Shown: positions 55,942 to 64,000 of the stretch, piece by piece | Layout: every line of letters starts with the position of its first letter | Numbering within the stretch: position 1 is the first letter of the stretch | DNA from: Brevinema_A sp051647535 | GTDB lineage: Bacteria > Spirochaetota > Brevinematia > Brevinematales > Brevinemataceae | Length of the DNA stretch: 64,000 nucleotides | Reading direction: 5' to 3' | Assembly: GCA_051647535.1 (NCBI GenBank) | Contig: JBOFEA010000015.1 | Location: forward strand, 66,221-130,220 | Translations under genes and position numbers: made by a program | Notes under the pieces: generated by a model | The model's database searches: none | What the model was told of the DNA's origin: nothing | What the model saw: only the letters and a program-made list of their open reading frames with translations

Positions 55942-56223
55942 GGCAATACGGATGCCGAAAAGTTTCCCCATGAACGAACGCCGGCATACACCATAGATAA
56001 AATACAAAGACTTCTTTAATTTGTGCAGAAAAATAAATTATCGACCACATCGTGTAAAACAAGAGAAATTATTTGAAAAACAGTGTTTATCCGAAGAAAA
56101 ATAAATAATAATTTATCTCAAAAACAGATCGTTGCAGAAACAATAAAATCACTTTTTATCATTTTGTTTTTTGATTTCAAGACAGCAAATAATTTTATCA
56201 ATACACTGCTGCAAATTCTTTTT
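55942..56223. repeat. Long direct repeat, copy 2
   Basis: Second copy of the repeat at 53698-53982. Here it continues into the longer Vsr-like pseudogene. About 90 bases between it and the lipoprotein promoter (55850-55941) have no counterpart in copy 1. Confidence 0.8.
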
Positions 56224-56410
56224 GATTTCAAAATCCCAAAAACGCAGAACCGTCCACCCTAAAAGCTGCAGCTGCTCTGTATTTTTATATCATTCCGCAT
56301 ATTTTTTTTGATTTTCGGAATCCGGTATTCGAGCCAGGTCTTGATATTGTGTTTTTTGTTTTCCCAGTCGTATACATGCCAAAAACTTCCATCGTGGATG
56401 TTCAGTATAA
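56149..56410 (-). pseudogene. vsr: Vsr-like DNA mismatch endonuclease, decayed
   Basis: The first frame reads NIHDGSFWHVYDWENKKHN, then WLEYRIPKIKKNMRND. After a frameshift it continues KNTEQLQLLGWTVLRFWDFEIKKNLQQCIDKIICCL and ends at a TGA (56151-56149). This follows the Vsr order (VHGCFWHxH, WxxKIxxNxxRD, LGWxVLxxWExE). Vsr nicks at T:G mismatches left by deaminated 5-methylcytosine and usually accompanies Dcm. A dcm remnant lies 5 kb away on the same strand. The N-terminal third is missing. Confidence 0.6.
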
Positions 56411-56690
56411 TATGGTATTGCACTAATAGAAGTATGGTTCTGCACTACTATAAACACCGATAACACCTAATAAAACAGGTGAAAAAACACCTTTAACCTC
56501 GGAAGTCCTTTATTTTTAATACTCACAAGATAACTACCATGAAAAACTTATAATTATTCTATACTCTACTCTGTATGCCGTCAAAACAGGGTGTTTTACC
56601 TTATATTATACGAATAAAAAAAGACCACCCTAGATTTACATAAACTAGAGTGGTCTTTAGTCTAGAAGGTTGAGTATATGAGGGTGTGTT
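56411..56690. other. Non-coding stretch between vsr remnant and the defence operon
   Basis: About 280 bases. Apart from the terminator at 56620-56658, I see no gene or clear repeat. Confidence 0.4.
56620..56658 (-). terminator. Terminator of the minus-strand defence operon
   Basis: AAAGACCACCCTAG (56620-56633) pairs with CTAGAGTGGTCTTT (56645-56658) with one mismatch. On the minus strand a T run follows. Confidence 0.75.
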
Positions 56691-56977
56691 TTATTTAATT
56701 TCCTCTGTTTTTACGGTCATTGTAAGATGTTCTACATTTTTTTTCTGTACACCAAGTCCATTTCTATAGTACACCAAGTCCAATACTAAGAACCTGAGCA
56801 GTATCAAGGGCTTTGATTTCGTTTTTATTTACATCTTCTTTGACTATAATAAAATGTTTGATTAGAAGTATTATATTCAGAATCATTTAAGAGTAAGCTA
56901 TAAACAAAAATTATAAATCCCATATCGTTATCATAATTTTAATTTTGTATAACTTAATATAAGTTTTCTTCTGCCAT
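56691..56977 (-). pseudogene. Small gene following gajB, broken; function unknown
   Basis: The ATG (56977) has AAGGAAG upstream and lies 17 bases after the gajB stop, so it belongs to the operon. It reads MAEENLY, stop, VIQN, stop, NYDNDMGFIIFVYSLLLNDSEYN. The next frame gives IVKEDVNKNEIKALDTAQVL, then SIGLGV. There a 22-bp tandem duplication (GTACACCAAGTCCA at 56747 and 56769) breaks the frame. Removing one copy restores GLGVQKKNVEHLTMTVKTEEIK and a TAA at 56691. The intact protein was about 90 residues. I recognise no family. Confidence 0.55.
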
Positions 56978-56994
56978 GATTATAACTTCCTTAT

Positions 56995-58569
56995 TTAAAT
57001 GTTTACAACATTTTCAAACCATTGGTTAACTTGTGTCAAAACTTCTTGGCTAGGATTTTCAAAATATACAACTAGATTATTCTTTGCTCGAGAACAAGCA
57101 ACGTAGAAAAGTTTTTGTGTTCTATCAACTACAGATTTTTTATCAGTTTCCTTTTCAAAAAGATAGTTAAAATTATACAGATTCCAATTACCATTATCCA
57201 TAATTACTAGAACATTATCAAATTCAGCTCCTTTAATACTATGCTGAGTAGAAAAAATAGCAGTTGCATTTTGATAATCATAGTATTTTCTAATTTCTTC
57301 TGTTTGAATCTGGGAGAGAGTATTATATTTTTCTTTATGAGAGTCATCTTGATTGATATATTCAAGAAATGCCTCATCTCGGTGAATAATATTATTAGTA
57401 TGGGCATGATTAATCCATTCTCCAATTGTTATATTAGGAGAATTTAAATAATCCATATATGTTTTTAGTACAGTTTTATCAGATGCCAGAGAAATTATAA
57501 ATTTTGATTTTTGTAAAAACCCCTTAACGCTATCATTATTATAAAGCTCAATTATTTCTTGTAATTTTAACAGATGATCCACACTTTTAGGTAAAGAGTC
57601 TTCAGTTAGTTTCTTGTTATATAATACAAATAAATCAGGAAATCCCATTTCTGTAGCAATAAGTCTATGGGTTAAGTATAAAATTTTAGTGAGCTTCGAT
57701 GAATCTAAGTTCCAATCTGAAAATATAGAATGGGATAAAATATCTTTACTTAATAAACCGTTGGTGGAATATAAAAATGTCGTTGAACCTTGTAGGTTAT
57801 CGCCAGCTGGTTGTTGAGTTAAATCATCTAGTCTGAGTTGGTTAATCGCATTTATTACAGATACAGAGCAACGATAGTTATCTTCTTTGGGAATATTAGT
57901 AACAACACCGTTTTCTATGTATGAGTTAATATCTCCGATTCCTGTTTGATAAATTGCTTGCATACTGTCCCCAAACAAACCAATAATAGGTTTGTTTGGA
58001 TGAGATTGAATGTGTTCTAAAAATATCTTAATAGTTAATTTATTTGTATCTTGATATTCATTTATAAAAATATAATCATACCTATCAGCAATAATACGAG
58101 ATAAGAGAGAATAATTAGCAAACATATATTCAGCAATTTTCAACAAATCATCGTGTGAAAACACACCATCTTCTAACTTTTTATAATCCTGGTAATTGAT
58201 TTTTATATCAGAATTTAAAATATCTGTTATTGGAGGTTTATCTCCATCTTTATTGTATTTAATTGTTTTGTCTGTTACTAATTTAATAAGTGTTGTTTTT
58301 AAGTCTTGTTGGAACATTTTGATTTGTTCCCATAGAAATTCATGTATTGTATATGCGATTGTGCCATATTGAGAAAAACGTTCATTAATCTCATTTTTTG
58401 CGACATTTGTATAAGTAATACATGCTACTTTAACTTTTGGGGATTCATTATAAACATGATCTAATGTTTGCCCTAGAGTATAAGTTTTTCCACTGCCAGC
58501 TCCACCATTTAGTACAAAATTTCCCTTATTCTTACAACATTTAATAATACACTCTATTGCTGAAGCCAT
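56995..58569 (-). CDS. gajB: Gabija-type UvrD-like helicase GajB
   Basis: A 524-residue short UvrD-like helicase. LNGGAGSGKT (residues 20-29) is Walker A, CITYTNVAKNEI motif Ia, FINEYQDTNK motif II, GLFGDSMQAIYQ motif III, IKGAEFDNVLVIMDNG motif V and QKLFYVACSRAKNNL motif VI. Pairing with an OLD-family ATPase-Toprim gene directly upstream defines Gabija. Motif II has Asn (about 170) where helicases have Asp (DExQ), which could weaken ATP hydrolysis. The ATG overlaps the end of gajA by 16 bases. The frame is open throughout. Confidence 0.8.
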   Translation of the reverse strand: MASAIECIIKCCKNKGNFVLNGGAGSGKTYTLGQTLDHVYNESPKVKVACITYTNVAKNEINERFSQYGTIAYTIHEFLWEQIKMFQQDLKTTLIKLVTDKTIKYNKDGDKPPITDILNSDIKINYQDYKKLEDGVFSHDDLLKIAEYMFANYSLLSRIIADRYDYIFINEYQDTNKLTIKIFLEHIQSHPNKPIIGLFGDSMQAIYQTGIGDINSYIENGVVTNIPKEDNYRCSVSVINAINQLRLDDLTQQPAGDNLQGSTTFLYSTNGLLSKDILSHSIFSDWNLDSSKLTKILYLTHRLIATEMGFPDLFVLYNKKLTEDSLPKSVDHLLKLQEIIELYNNDSVKGFLQKSKFIISLASDKTVLKTYMDYLNSPNITIGEWINHAHTNNIIHRDEAFLEYINQDDSHKEKYNTLSQIQTEEIRKYYDYQNATAIFSTQHSIKGAEFDNVLVIMDNGNWNLYNFNYLFEKETDKKSVVDRTQKLFYVACSRAKNNLVVYFENPSQEVLTQVNQWFENVVNI

Positions 58570-60505
58570 TCTAAACCTTCCTTAATATATTGAGGAATAT
58601 TCCAGTTAGAATAGTCTTCTGATGAGAAATAGAGAATATAAGTAGCAAATTCTGCTTTAGTAGAATGAAGGCTTTCAGCAAGGATATATGCATTTTCTTC
58701 AGCTATATTTTCTCTATTGTTTTGTGAGAAATGGTTCTTCAACTCTGTATTGTTTGTAATAAAATCTCTATTACAGTGGAGGAAGGCATCTTCAAAACTT
58801 CGTGCATGATAGTTGCCTTCCTCAGTCTGGTAAGCGATTCTGACAGTACCCTCTTCTTTAGGTTGACATGTATTACCTTGAAATTGAAATGTTTTTTGTT
58901 CAGCCGTCTTAGAAATAAGTTCGCTCAAGGAAGGAGGTGTTTCTTGATTTTTGAAAAAATAATTGAGCCCACTGTTGCTGCTATGAGTGCCCTCTACTAC
59001 ACAACACTTTCCTCTATTATCTTTGCATGAATCAATATCAGTAATTATAAGGGTTTTTACCCCAATAAAATCTAAAAACTGGTTAAATATGTGGGCATGA
59101 GCACCACCCATTTCTATAATGGAAATATATTGACTATACAATGGGACATTATTTTCTGATGGAGTAATTTTTTTCATCATAGCTGGCAGTAAAATACGTT
59201 CCGTTGTACCTTCAACAAATATTGCTTTATCCGTAAAAAACAGTTCTGTATTTTGTGTGGTTAAGTATTTATGCAGAAAGTGAAAATCATTTTGCATAGA
59301 ATTTTTTAATTCTTTAATGTTTTTAGTAAAACATCATTATCTTGCTTTTGCAAATAGCGAATTGAAGAAAAATCACTTTGAGAAATAATATGAGCAGAAT
59401 GTGTTGATATTAACGTTTGAATAGGTATACCTATTTTTTTGATAGTGTCAGTAATATTTTTAATAAATGTATATTGCATTTGAGGGTGTGAATGTGCTTC
59501 AGGTTCTTCAATAATGAGTAGATTAATGGGGGTGCCAGAGCCATTTAATCTATTACTGGAGGTGTGTATATTTAATATCATATGAATAAAATTTAAATAC
59601 CCTAGACCATTGTAATGCTCGGGTAAAGCTCCTTGCTCAGTCGAGTATATAAATCGAGTATTTGTATAATTTGATATATTTTGCTCATTAATTTCAGAAA
59701 TAGCTTTAGTATTAAGACTGGTAAATGTAAGTAAATCCTGTGTTACTGTTTTTAGAGTTGTACTATATTGATCATTTATTGCTGAATTCAAGTTTTGTAA
59801 AATATAATTTATTTTGTTTTGATAATCTTCTGTGGTAGTCTGATCTAAGTTTCCTTTTAGAGAATCTAGCAATTTGGTAAGAGGGGCTATGTTTTTTGTA
59901 TTATCAGAGCTATTAACTTCTCTTGAGGCGTGAATAAACTCAAGTGATATAACATCTGTGAGTTGTTTCAATTCGATTATTTGTTTATAGCTATGCTCTG
60001 TATCAATAGAATAGTATTGTTTTATAAAGTAATTTGTTAATCCTAACTCTTTTAAAAATATAAATAGATCGTTATCTCCCCTATTATCAATAAATTGTTT
60101 CCAACGATCATAAAACTCTGTCTTTTTAGAGTCGATTAAGGTGTATTCGCATTTTATATGTATTTGATTATTTGTCTCTGAAAGGCTTGGAAGAACATAT
60201 GATAGTTGATTAATATTATCCTGATCAGAATATTCTATGATTAGTTCTAAAGAAAACTTCAGCTCAAATTCAAGCAAGTTATTCTCCGTAATGGTTGATA
60301 ATTCGCGTGTTTTATCAGCTAAATAATGGAGATTGAAGTCTTCGACAGAAAAGTTTGTATTATTTAAAAACATATCTAATAATACAAACATGGATATTTT
60401 ACTGGTATTATTTTTTCCAATAACAAGAGTAGTAGAGTCTTCTAATTCCATAGTAATATCTTGAAGGGAACGAAAATTTTTGATAGATATAGATTTGATT
60501 TTCAT
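58554..60505 (-). pseudogene. gajA: Gabija-type OLD-family ATPase/Toprim nuclease GajA, frameshifted
   Basis: Codons from 60505 to 59306 give an ATPase: SISIKNFRSL, a degenerate Walker A GKNNTSKIS (30-38), a signature-like YNGLGYLNF, Walker B LLIIEEPEAHSHP and STHSAH. A run of five A near 59325 shifts the frame. The next frame continues ELKNSMQNDFHFLHKYL into a Toprim domain with FVEGTTERILLP (Glu) and IITDIDS (Asp-x-Asp), ending at 58554. GajA senses nucleotides and cuts phage DNA. The G(T/S)GK-to-TSKIS change suggests that ATP binding is also impaired. The start overlaps the stop of the restriction enzyme gene (ATGA). Confidence 0.82.
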
Positions 60506-61314
60506 TCATAGCGCTCCGTAATTAAACTATCCCAATAGCTATTGTTGGCTCTCCACTGTGAATAAGGGCGAGCATTACCTTGATACATACCACTATCAAA
60601 AAACACAATCCCATTTTGAACAAGTTTAATCCAGTTATTATAATTCATAGGTTTCCCAAAACAAATTTGTTAATAGGAGCCATCTTCTCCCTTTTTACAA
60701 GTAAACCAACCAAGGTTATTAAATTTATCATCGAGTTTTTCTTTTAAGCATTTATCTGATCGCTTTCTTGTAGGAGATGTAGTTCCATACCAACGTGCTA
60801 AAATGAGATTTTCTTGTTGTAATTTTATAGGCACAACTTGATTTTTGTCAGGACGACGGTCTTGGCTATAGCTATATAAAGCAACAATATCGTTATTCTC
60901 AGTTATCTTTAATTTTTGTCCAAATGAGTTATATACATTAATTCTAGGAACTGGACTGCCAGACCAAGAGAAGCGATGATTTTTATTTTCGTTGGGTTTT
61001 CCAAAAATTACACAAAAACTGTCTTGTCTTTCTTTATAATTCTTGCCAATAAAGCAGTCCACATACGCACCAGTTTTAAAAATATATTCATTAGCAGACC
61101 AATCGCCAAAGGTAGTTTTTGATGCTGTTGAATTCTTCCATTCATAGCCAAACAAATCAGCTCGATTGTCTGCATTGGCACTAATCCCAAATTGCCTTTC
61201 TAGCCAATGACCTTCTTTACCATCATGTTTAGTGTTAGAAGCACTTGTATCCGATAATTTATTTTTTACATTTTGTCTAAATAATTCAATAATCCGTTCT
61301 TTACTAATAGTAAC
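60502..61314 (-). pseudogene. LlaMI-like type II restriction endonuclease, broken
   Basis: One frame runs VTISKERIIELFRQNVK, GKEGHWLERQFGISANADN, FGYEWKNSTASKTTFGDWSANEYIF, DSFCVIFGKPNENKNHRFSWSGSPVPRIN, then an in-frame TAA after GEDGSY (60674-60672), and continues MNYNNWIKLVQNGIVFFDSGMYQGN to a TGA at 60502. The GYEWKN-TTFGDWSA pattern matches, from memory, LlaMI-type enzymes that cut CCNGG, fitting the adjacent 5-methylcytosine methylase. No start codon stands at the head of the frame, so both the start and the end are damaged. Confidence 0.6.
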
Positions 61315-61333
61315 TCTACCTTATTCGTTTTTA

Positions 61334-61855
61334 TTATTTAAATAATTTTCTAAAAATGGCTTCTAACACAGGCACAACAATACTATTACCCGCTTGGCGA
61401 TAGAGAGCAGTATTGCTAACGACTTGCTGAGCTTTTGCAAAATCGCGTTCTGAACACCCCATAAATCTCCAAGTTTCCGCAGAGGTTAATCTTCTTGCTC
61501 TGTATCTCCCATTCTCCAATTGTTGTGTGCTTACCACTTGTCTTCTTTTTTTTTGTAAGAAAATCGCTCAAGAAAGTCCCTTTCCAATAATTGGCATCAA
61601 GACAATAACAAACATCTTGTTGTATAATAAAATCAGTTGTCTGATTTTCTGTCAGATAAAACTTTTTATCAACATTTGTTTCTAACCAATCATTCATAGT
61701 AACTGTTAAAGGTATAGCAGAGGGAAATTCAAAAGGAGTAGATGCATTTAATTCACTAATGCAAAAAACACGCTCTCTATTTTGAGGTACTCCATAATCT
61801 CTTGCATTGAGTGCTTTCCATGAATTTGTATAGCCAAGGTTCGTTAAATATTCTA
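61334..61855 (-). pseudogene. dcm: DNA cytosine-5 methyltransferase, 3' part, frameshifted
   Basis: From about 61855 the frame reads LEYLTNLGYTNSWKALNARDYGVPQNRERVFCIS, then NDWLETNVDKKFYLTENQ and WKGTFLSDFL. A run of nine A (about 61546-61554) then shifts the frame to QVVSTQQLENGRYRARRLTSAETWRFMG and RQAGNSIVVPVLEAIFRKLFK. These are motifs VIII-X and part of the target region of 5-methylcytosine methylases. The N-terminal catalytic motifs (PCQ, ENV) are lost at the junction with a phage methylase gene on the other strand. It heads the defence operon, 19 bases upstream of the restriction gene. Confidence 0.8.
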
Positions 61856-61856
61856 A

Positions 61857-62719
61857 AAATAAATGGAAATAAGGGAGATTTATGGTTATTGGGTGAACAT
61901 AAATTATATATAGGAGATTCTTTGTTTGAAGATAGCTATCAGAAATTGCTTGGTAAAGAAGTGGTAGATATGGTTTTTACAGATCCACCGTATAATGTCG
62001 AGTACACGATGTATGAAGTATCGTGAAGGACAAGGATGTCCGAGAACGATAAAATCGAAGGTAATGTTGCGATGAAAGGAGTTAATTCAAGGAAAGAGTT
62101 TGAAGAATTTGCCTATGCCAGCGGGGAGATAAGTAGGAATGAATTTATGAATTTTTTGGAAAAAGCTTTGTGCAATGTCACGAAATTTTCTAAGGATGGG
62201 AGCATTCATTATATCTGTATGGATTGGCGTTATCTATTAGAATTGCAGACAGTTGGTGAGAAATTGTACTTGAAATTGAAGAATATTTGTGTCTGGAATA
62301 CTCTTCGAGTACAAGGCTATGGTTATTGAAATCCAACGAAGTTGGTTGTTTTTAAGTACGGCGACGGCGAATATACCAATAATATTGAGCTTGGGAAGCA
62401 TGGTAGAAATAGAACCAATGTTTGGAATTATGCCGGCATGCGTAAAGGCAAAGACGGTTGGGGACTCCATCCGACAGTGAAGCCGACAAGAATGGTTGCC
62501 GATGCGATAATGGACTGTTCCAAGGTGGGAGATATTGTGCTAGATGTGTTTGGAGGCAGTGGCAGCTCCTTGCTGGCTTGTGAGAAAACAAAGAGACAGG
62601 CTCGAATTATTGAGTTTGATGAAAAATATGGCGATGTTATTATCTATAGATATGAAAAATTATCGAAGAAAAAAGCTGTGCTATTGGAAAGAGTTTCTCA
62701 GGAGAAGATCAATGTCTAG
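61857..62719 (+). pseudogene. Phage-type DNA modification methylase, broken
   Basis: The frame enters at GDLWLLGEHKLYIGDSLFED and reaches the catalytic FTDPPYNVEY before a shift near 62020. A second frame reads RKEFEEFAYASGEISRNEF and KNICVWNTLRVQGYGY, where a TGA (62327-62329, probably once Trp) stops it. The same frame goes on with KYGDGEYTNNIELGKHGRNRTNVW, HPTVKPTRMVADAI and VFGGSGSSL. Motif order DPPY then FGGSG is the beta class. Such genes lie beside terminases in prophages. The N-terminus is cut away at the junction with dcm. Confidence 0.8.
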
Positions 62720-63095
62720 AAAGAGCAAAGAAGCCATTATAGAAGAAAAAATCGGTTATAAGCAGCCTCCAAAAAGTTCTCAATTCCGGAAGGGAGTGTC
62801 AGGAAATACCAAAGGCAGACCTAAGGGCAGTAAGAATTTGAGGACGATTTTGAAGAAAGAACTTGAAGAGAAAATGACGATTCAGGAAAAAGGGAAAACG
62901 AAGAAAATTACCAAGCAAGAGGCGATTATTAAAACATTAGTAAACAACACCTTAAAAGGTGACAAAAATACCATGCAAGCCTTGCTGCGTCTTATTACCA
63001 ATATTGTGGGAGATGAAGTGGAAGTTGCAACACCCGAACTTCATGCGGAGGATATGGAAATTTTAAAACGATATATGGGGAATACTGATGAGTAA
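62712..63095 (+). CDS. DUF5681-type phage protein (terminase small subunit position)
   Basis: A 127-residue protein. SSQFRKGVSGNTKGRPKGSKNLRTILKKEL is the DUF5681 signature, followed by KTKKITKQEAIIKTLVNNTLKGDKNTMQALLRLI. It lies directly before the terminase large subunit, where such proteins usually sit and may act in packaging. AGGAG precedes the ATG at 62712. It overlaps the methylase stop and the terminase start by 8 bases each. It appears intact, although its neighbours are not. Confidence 0.75.
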   Translation: MSRKSKEAIIEEKIGYKQPPKSSQFRKGVSGNTKGRPKGSKNLRTILKKELEEKMTIQEKGKTKKITKQEAIIKTLVNNTLKGDKNTMQALLRLITNIVGDEVEVATPELHAEDMEILKRYMGNTDE

Positions 63096-64000
63096 TGTTA
63101 AAGAACAAGAACGTCTTCTTAGAGCTTTATTGAGGAACAATCTAAGTTCTTTTATTGAGAAGGTTTATAAAAGTATAGACAATTCCCAGCCCTATATTCA
63201 CAGTAAGCATATTGAATTGATCACAGATAGGTTGGAGAAATGTTATCATGGAAAGATCAAGAGATTAATTATCAATATGCCTCCACGCAGTTTGAAGAGT
63301 ATTTGTACGAGTGTGGCGTTTCCGGCGTGGATTTTGGGAAAAGATCCGAGCAAACGGATTATTACGACGAGTTATTCCGATGAATTGGCGAGCAAACATG
63401 CTCGGGACTGTCGAGCAGTGATGGATACAAAATGGTATAAAGAATTGTTTCCATTAACGAGAATCAATCCCAATAAACGTACGGAAACGGAATACGAAAC
63501 CACAAGAAACGGGTATCGCTTAGCGACGTCTGTTGGCGGTACCTTGACAGGACGTGGCGGGAATTTTATCATTATCGATGATCCGATCAAACCTCAGGAT
63601 GCCCTATCCGAAACCAAGCGAAAATCCATAAATCAATGGTACGCAAACACTTTATATAGCAGGCTTGACAACAAAAATACGGATGTGATCATTATCGTAA
63701 TGCAGAGGGTTCATACGGATGATCTTTGCAGTTTTGTTCAAGAAAACGAAAAGTGGGAAGTGTTGAATTTACCGGCAATAGCAATGAAAGACGAAGTATT
63801 TGAATTATCTAACGGTAAAACAATAACTAGAAGAATCGGTGAAATATTAAATCCGCAGTTAGAGTCTCAATTTATCTTGGAAAATATTAAGAAAAACATG
63901 GGCTCGTATAATTTTGAAGGTCTATGCAGACAGCATAATTTTTAATTTTTTTAAAAACAAGCGAATGCTTGTGGAAGTGGTTCGAATACTATGACGAACT
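63088..64000 (+). pseudogene. Phage terminase large subunit, frame-broken and cut by the window edge
   Basis: From 63088 to 63945 the protein has the ATPase domain: INMPPRSLKSICTSV (Walker A-like), TTSYSDELASKHAR, LATSVGGTLTGRGGNFIIIDDPIKP (Walker B) and IVMQRVHTDDL. It stops at 63945 after FEGLCRQHNF. A neighbouring frame then continues LKTSECLWKWFEYYDEL to the window end, the expected start of the nuclease half, so a small lesion near 63930 breaks the gene. Terminases pump DNA into phage heads. The sequence here looks less AT-rich than the chromosome around it. Confidence 0.8.

Noticed and set aside
55835..56062. 75-codon minus-strand ORF in the spacer
   Set aside because: It runs through the promoter and non-coding repeat; the matching stretch of copy 1 does not keep the frame.
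56747..56782. Possible CRISPR-like repeat (two GTACACCAAGTCCA copies)
   Set aside because: Only two copies with an 8-base gap inside a reading frame; it is a 22-bp tandem duplication. No CRISPR array or cas gene was seen in the window.
59306..59340. Programmed -1 frameshifting in gajA
   Set aside because: The zero-frame codons CTA AAA ACA do not form a proper slippery heptamer (second codon of the YYZ type is missing), no clear downstream stem was seen, and neighbouring genes carry similar lesions.

Overview
The window is an AT-rich chromosomal segment of a Gram-negative, host-associated-type bacterium. It has many lipobox lipoproteins, a beta-barrel-like exported protein, LptC and an LptA-like protein. 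A DUF115/MptE-like gene of the flagellin-associated type is also present. A spirochaete of the Brachyspira/Brevinema kind fits best, but this is an inference from gene content and composition, not a proof. Nearly every well-placed promoter reads TTGACA-17-TATAAT or close to it, and U-tract hairpin terminators are frequent.

Positions 1-37250 are mostly intact housekeeping sequence. They hold a DUF502 end and the DUF115 gene, a polyamine ABC operon (potABCD) with a long leader carrying a 38-codon mini-ORF, and a Na+ symporter. Next come a six-tRNA cluster followed by an archaeal/eukaryotic-type peptidyl-tRNA hydrolase, a radical SAM enzyme, an M18 aminopeptidase, fabD and fabZ, RNase HI, asnA, a flippase, a PcrA helicase, trigger factor and an ankyrin protein. 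Then follow tRNA-Glu, lptC and an lptA-like gene, a TrmB-type regulator, an iron ABC operon, galE, a UDP-GlcNAc 4,6-dehydratase and a glycosyltransferase.

Positions 37250-48350 are eroding accessory sequence. There are lipoproteins (one broken), a frame-broken membrane gene, a dead HxlR regulator, a second glycosyltransferase, a MACPF-like protein, and a collapsed L-ascorbate (ula) operon. In the ula operon the truncated ulaF and ulaA meet head to head, ulaB and ulaD look intact, and ulaE is frameshifted.

Positions 48350-64000 are mobile and defence sequence. An apparently intact BcgI-like two-gene restriction-modification system (methylase/nuclease plus specificity subunit) is followed by a flavoprotein. 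Then comes a tandemly duplicated block: a conserved leader of about 145 nt, a LysM plus M15 peptidase gene, a convergent lipoprotein gene, and the C-terminus of a vsr gene. To its right lies a co-directional string, read right to left: dcm, a LlaMI-like restriction enzyme, gajA, gajB and an unnamed small gene. This is a Gabija-type system joined to a restriction-modification system, and almost every member carries a frameshift, a stop or a lost motif. The right edge is a phage remnant (broken DNA methylase, DUF5681 protein, terminase large subunit) that looks less AT-rich than the rest. The most interesting material is this defence-gene graveyard with its unnamed gajB-linked gene, and the duplicated hydrolase-lipoprotein module.
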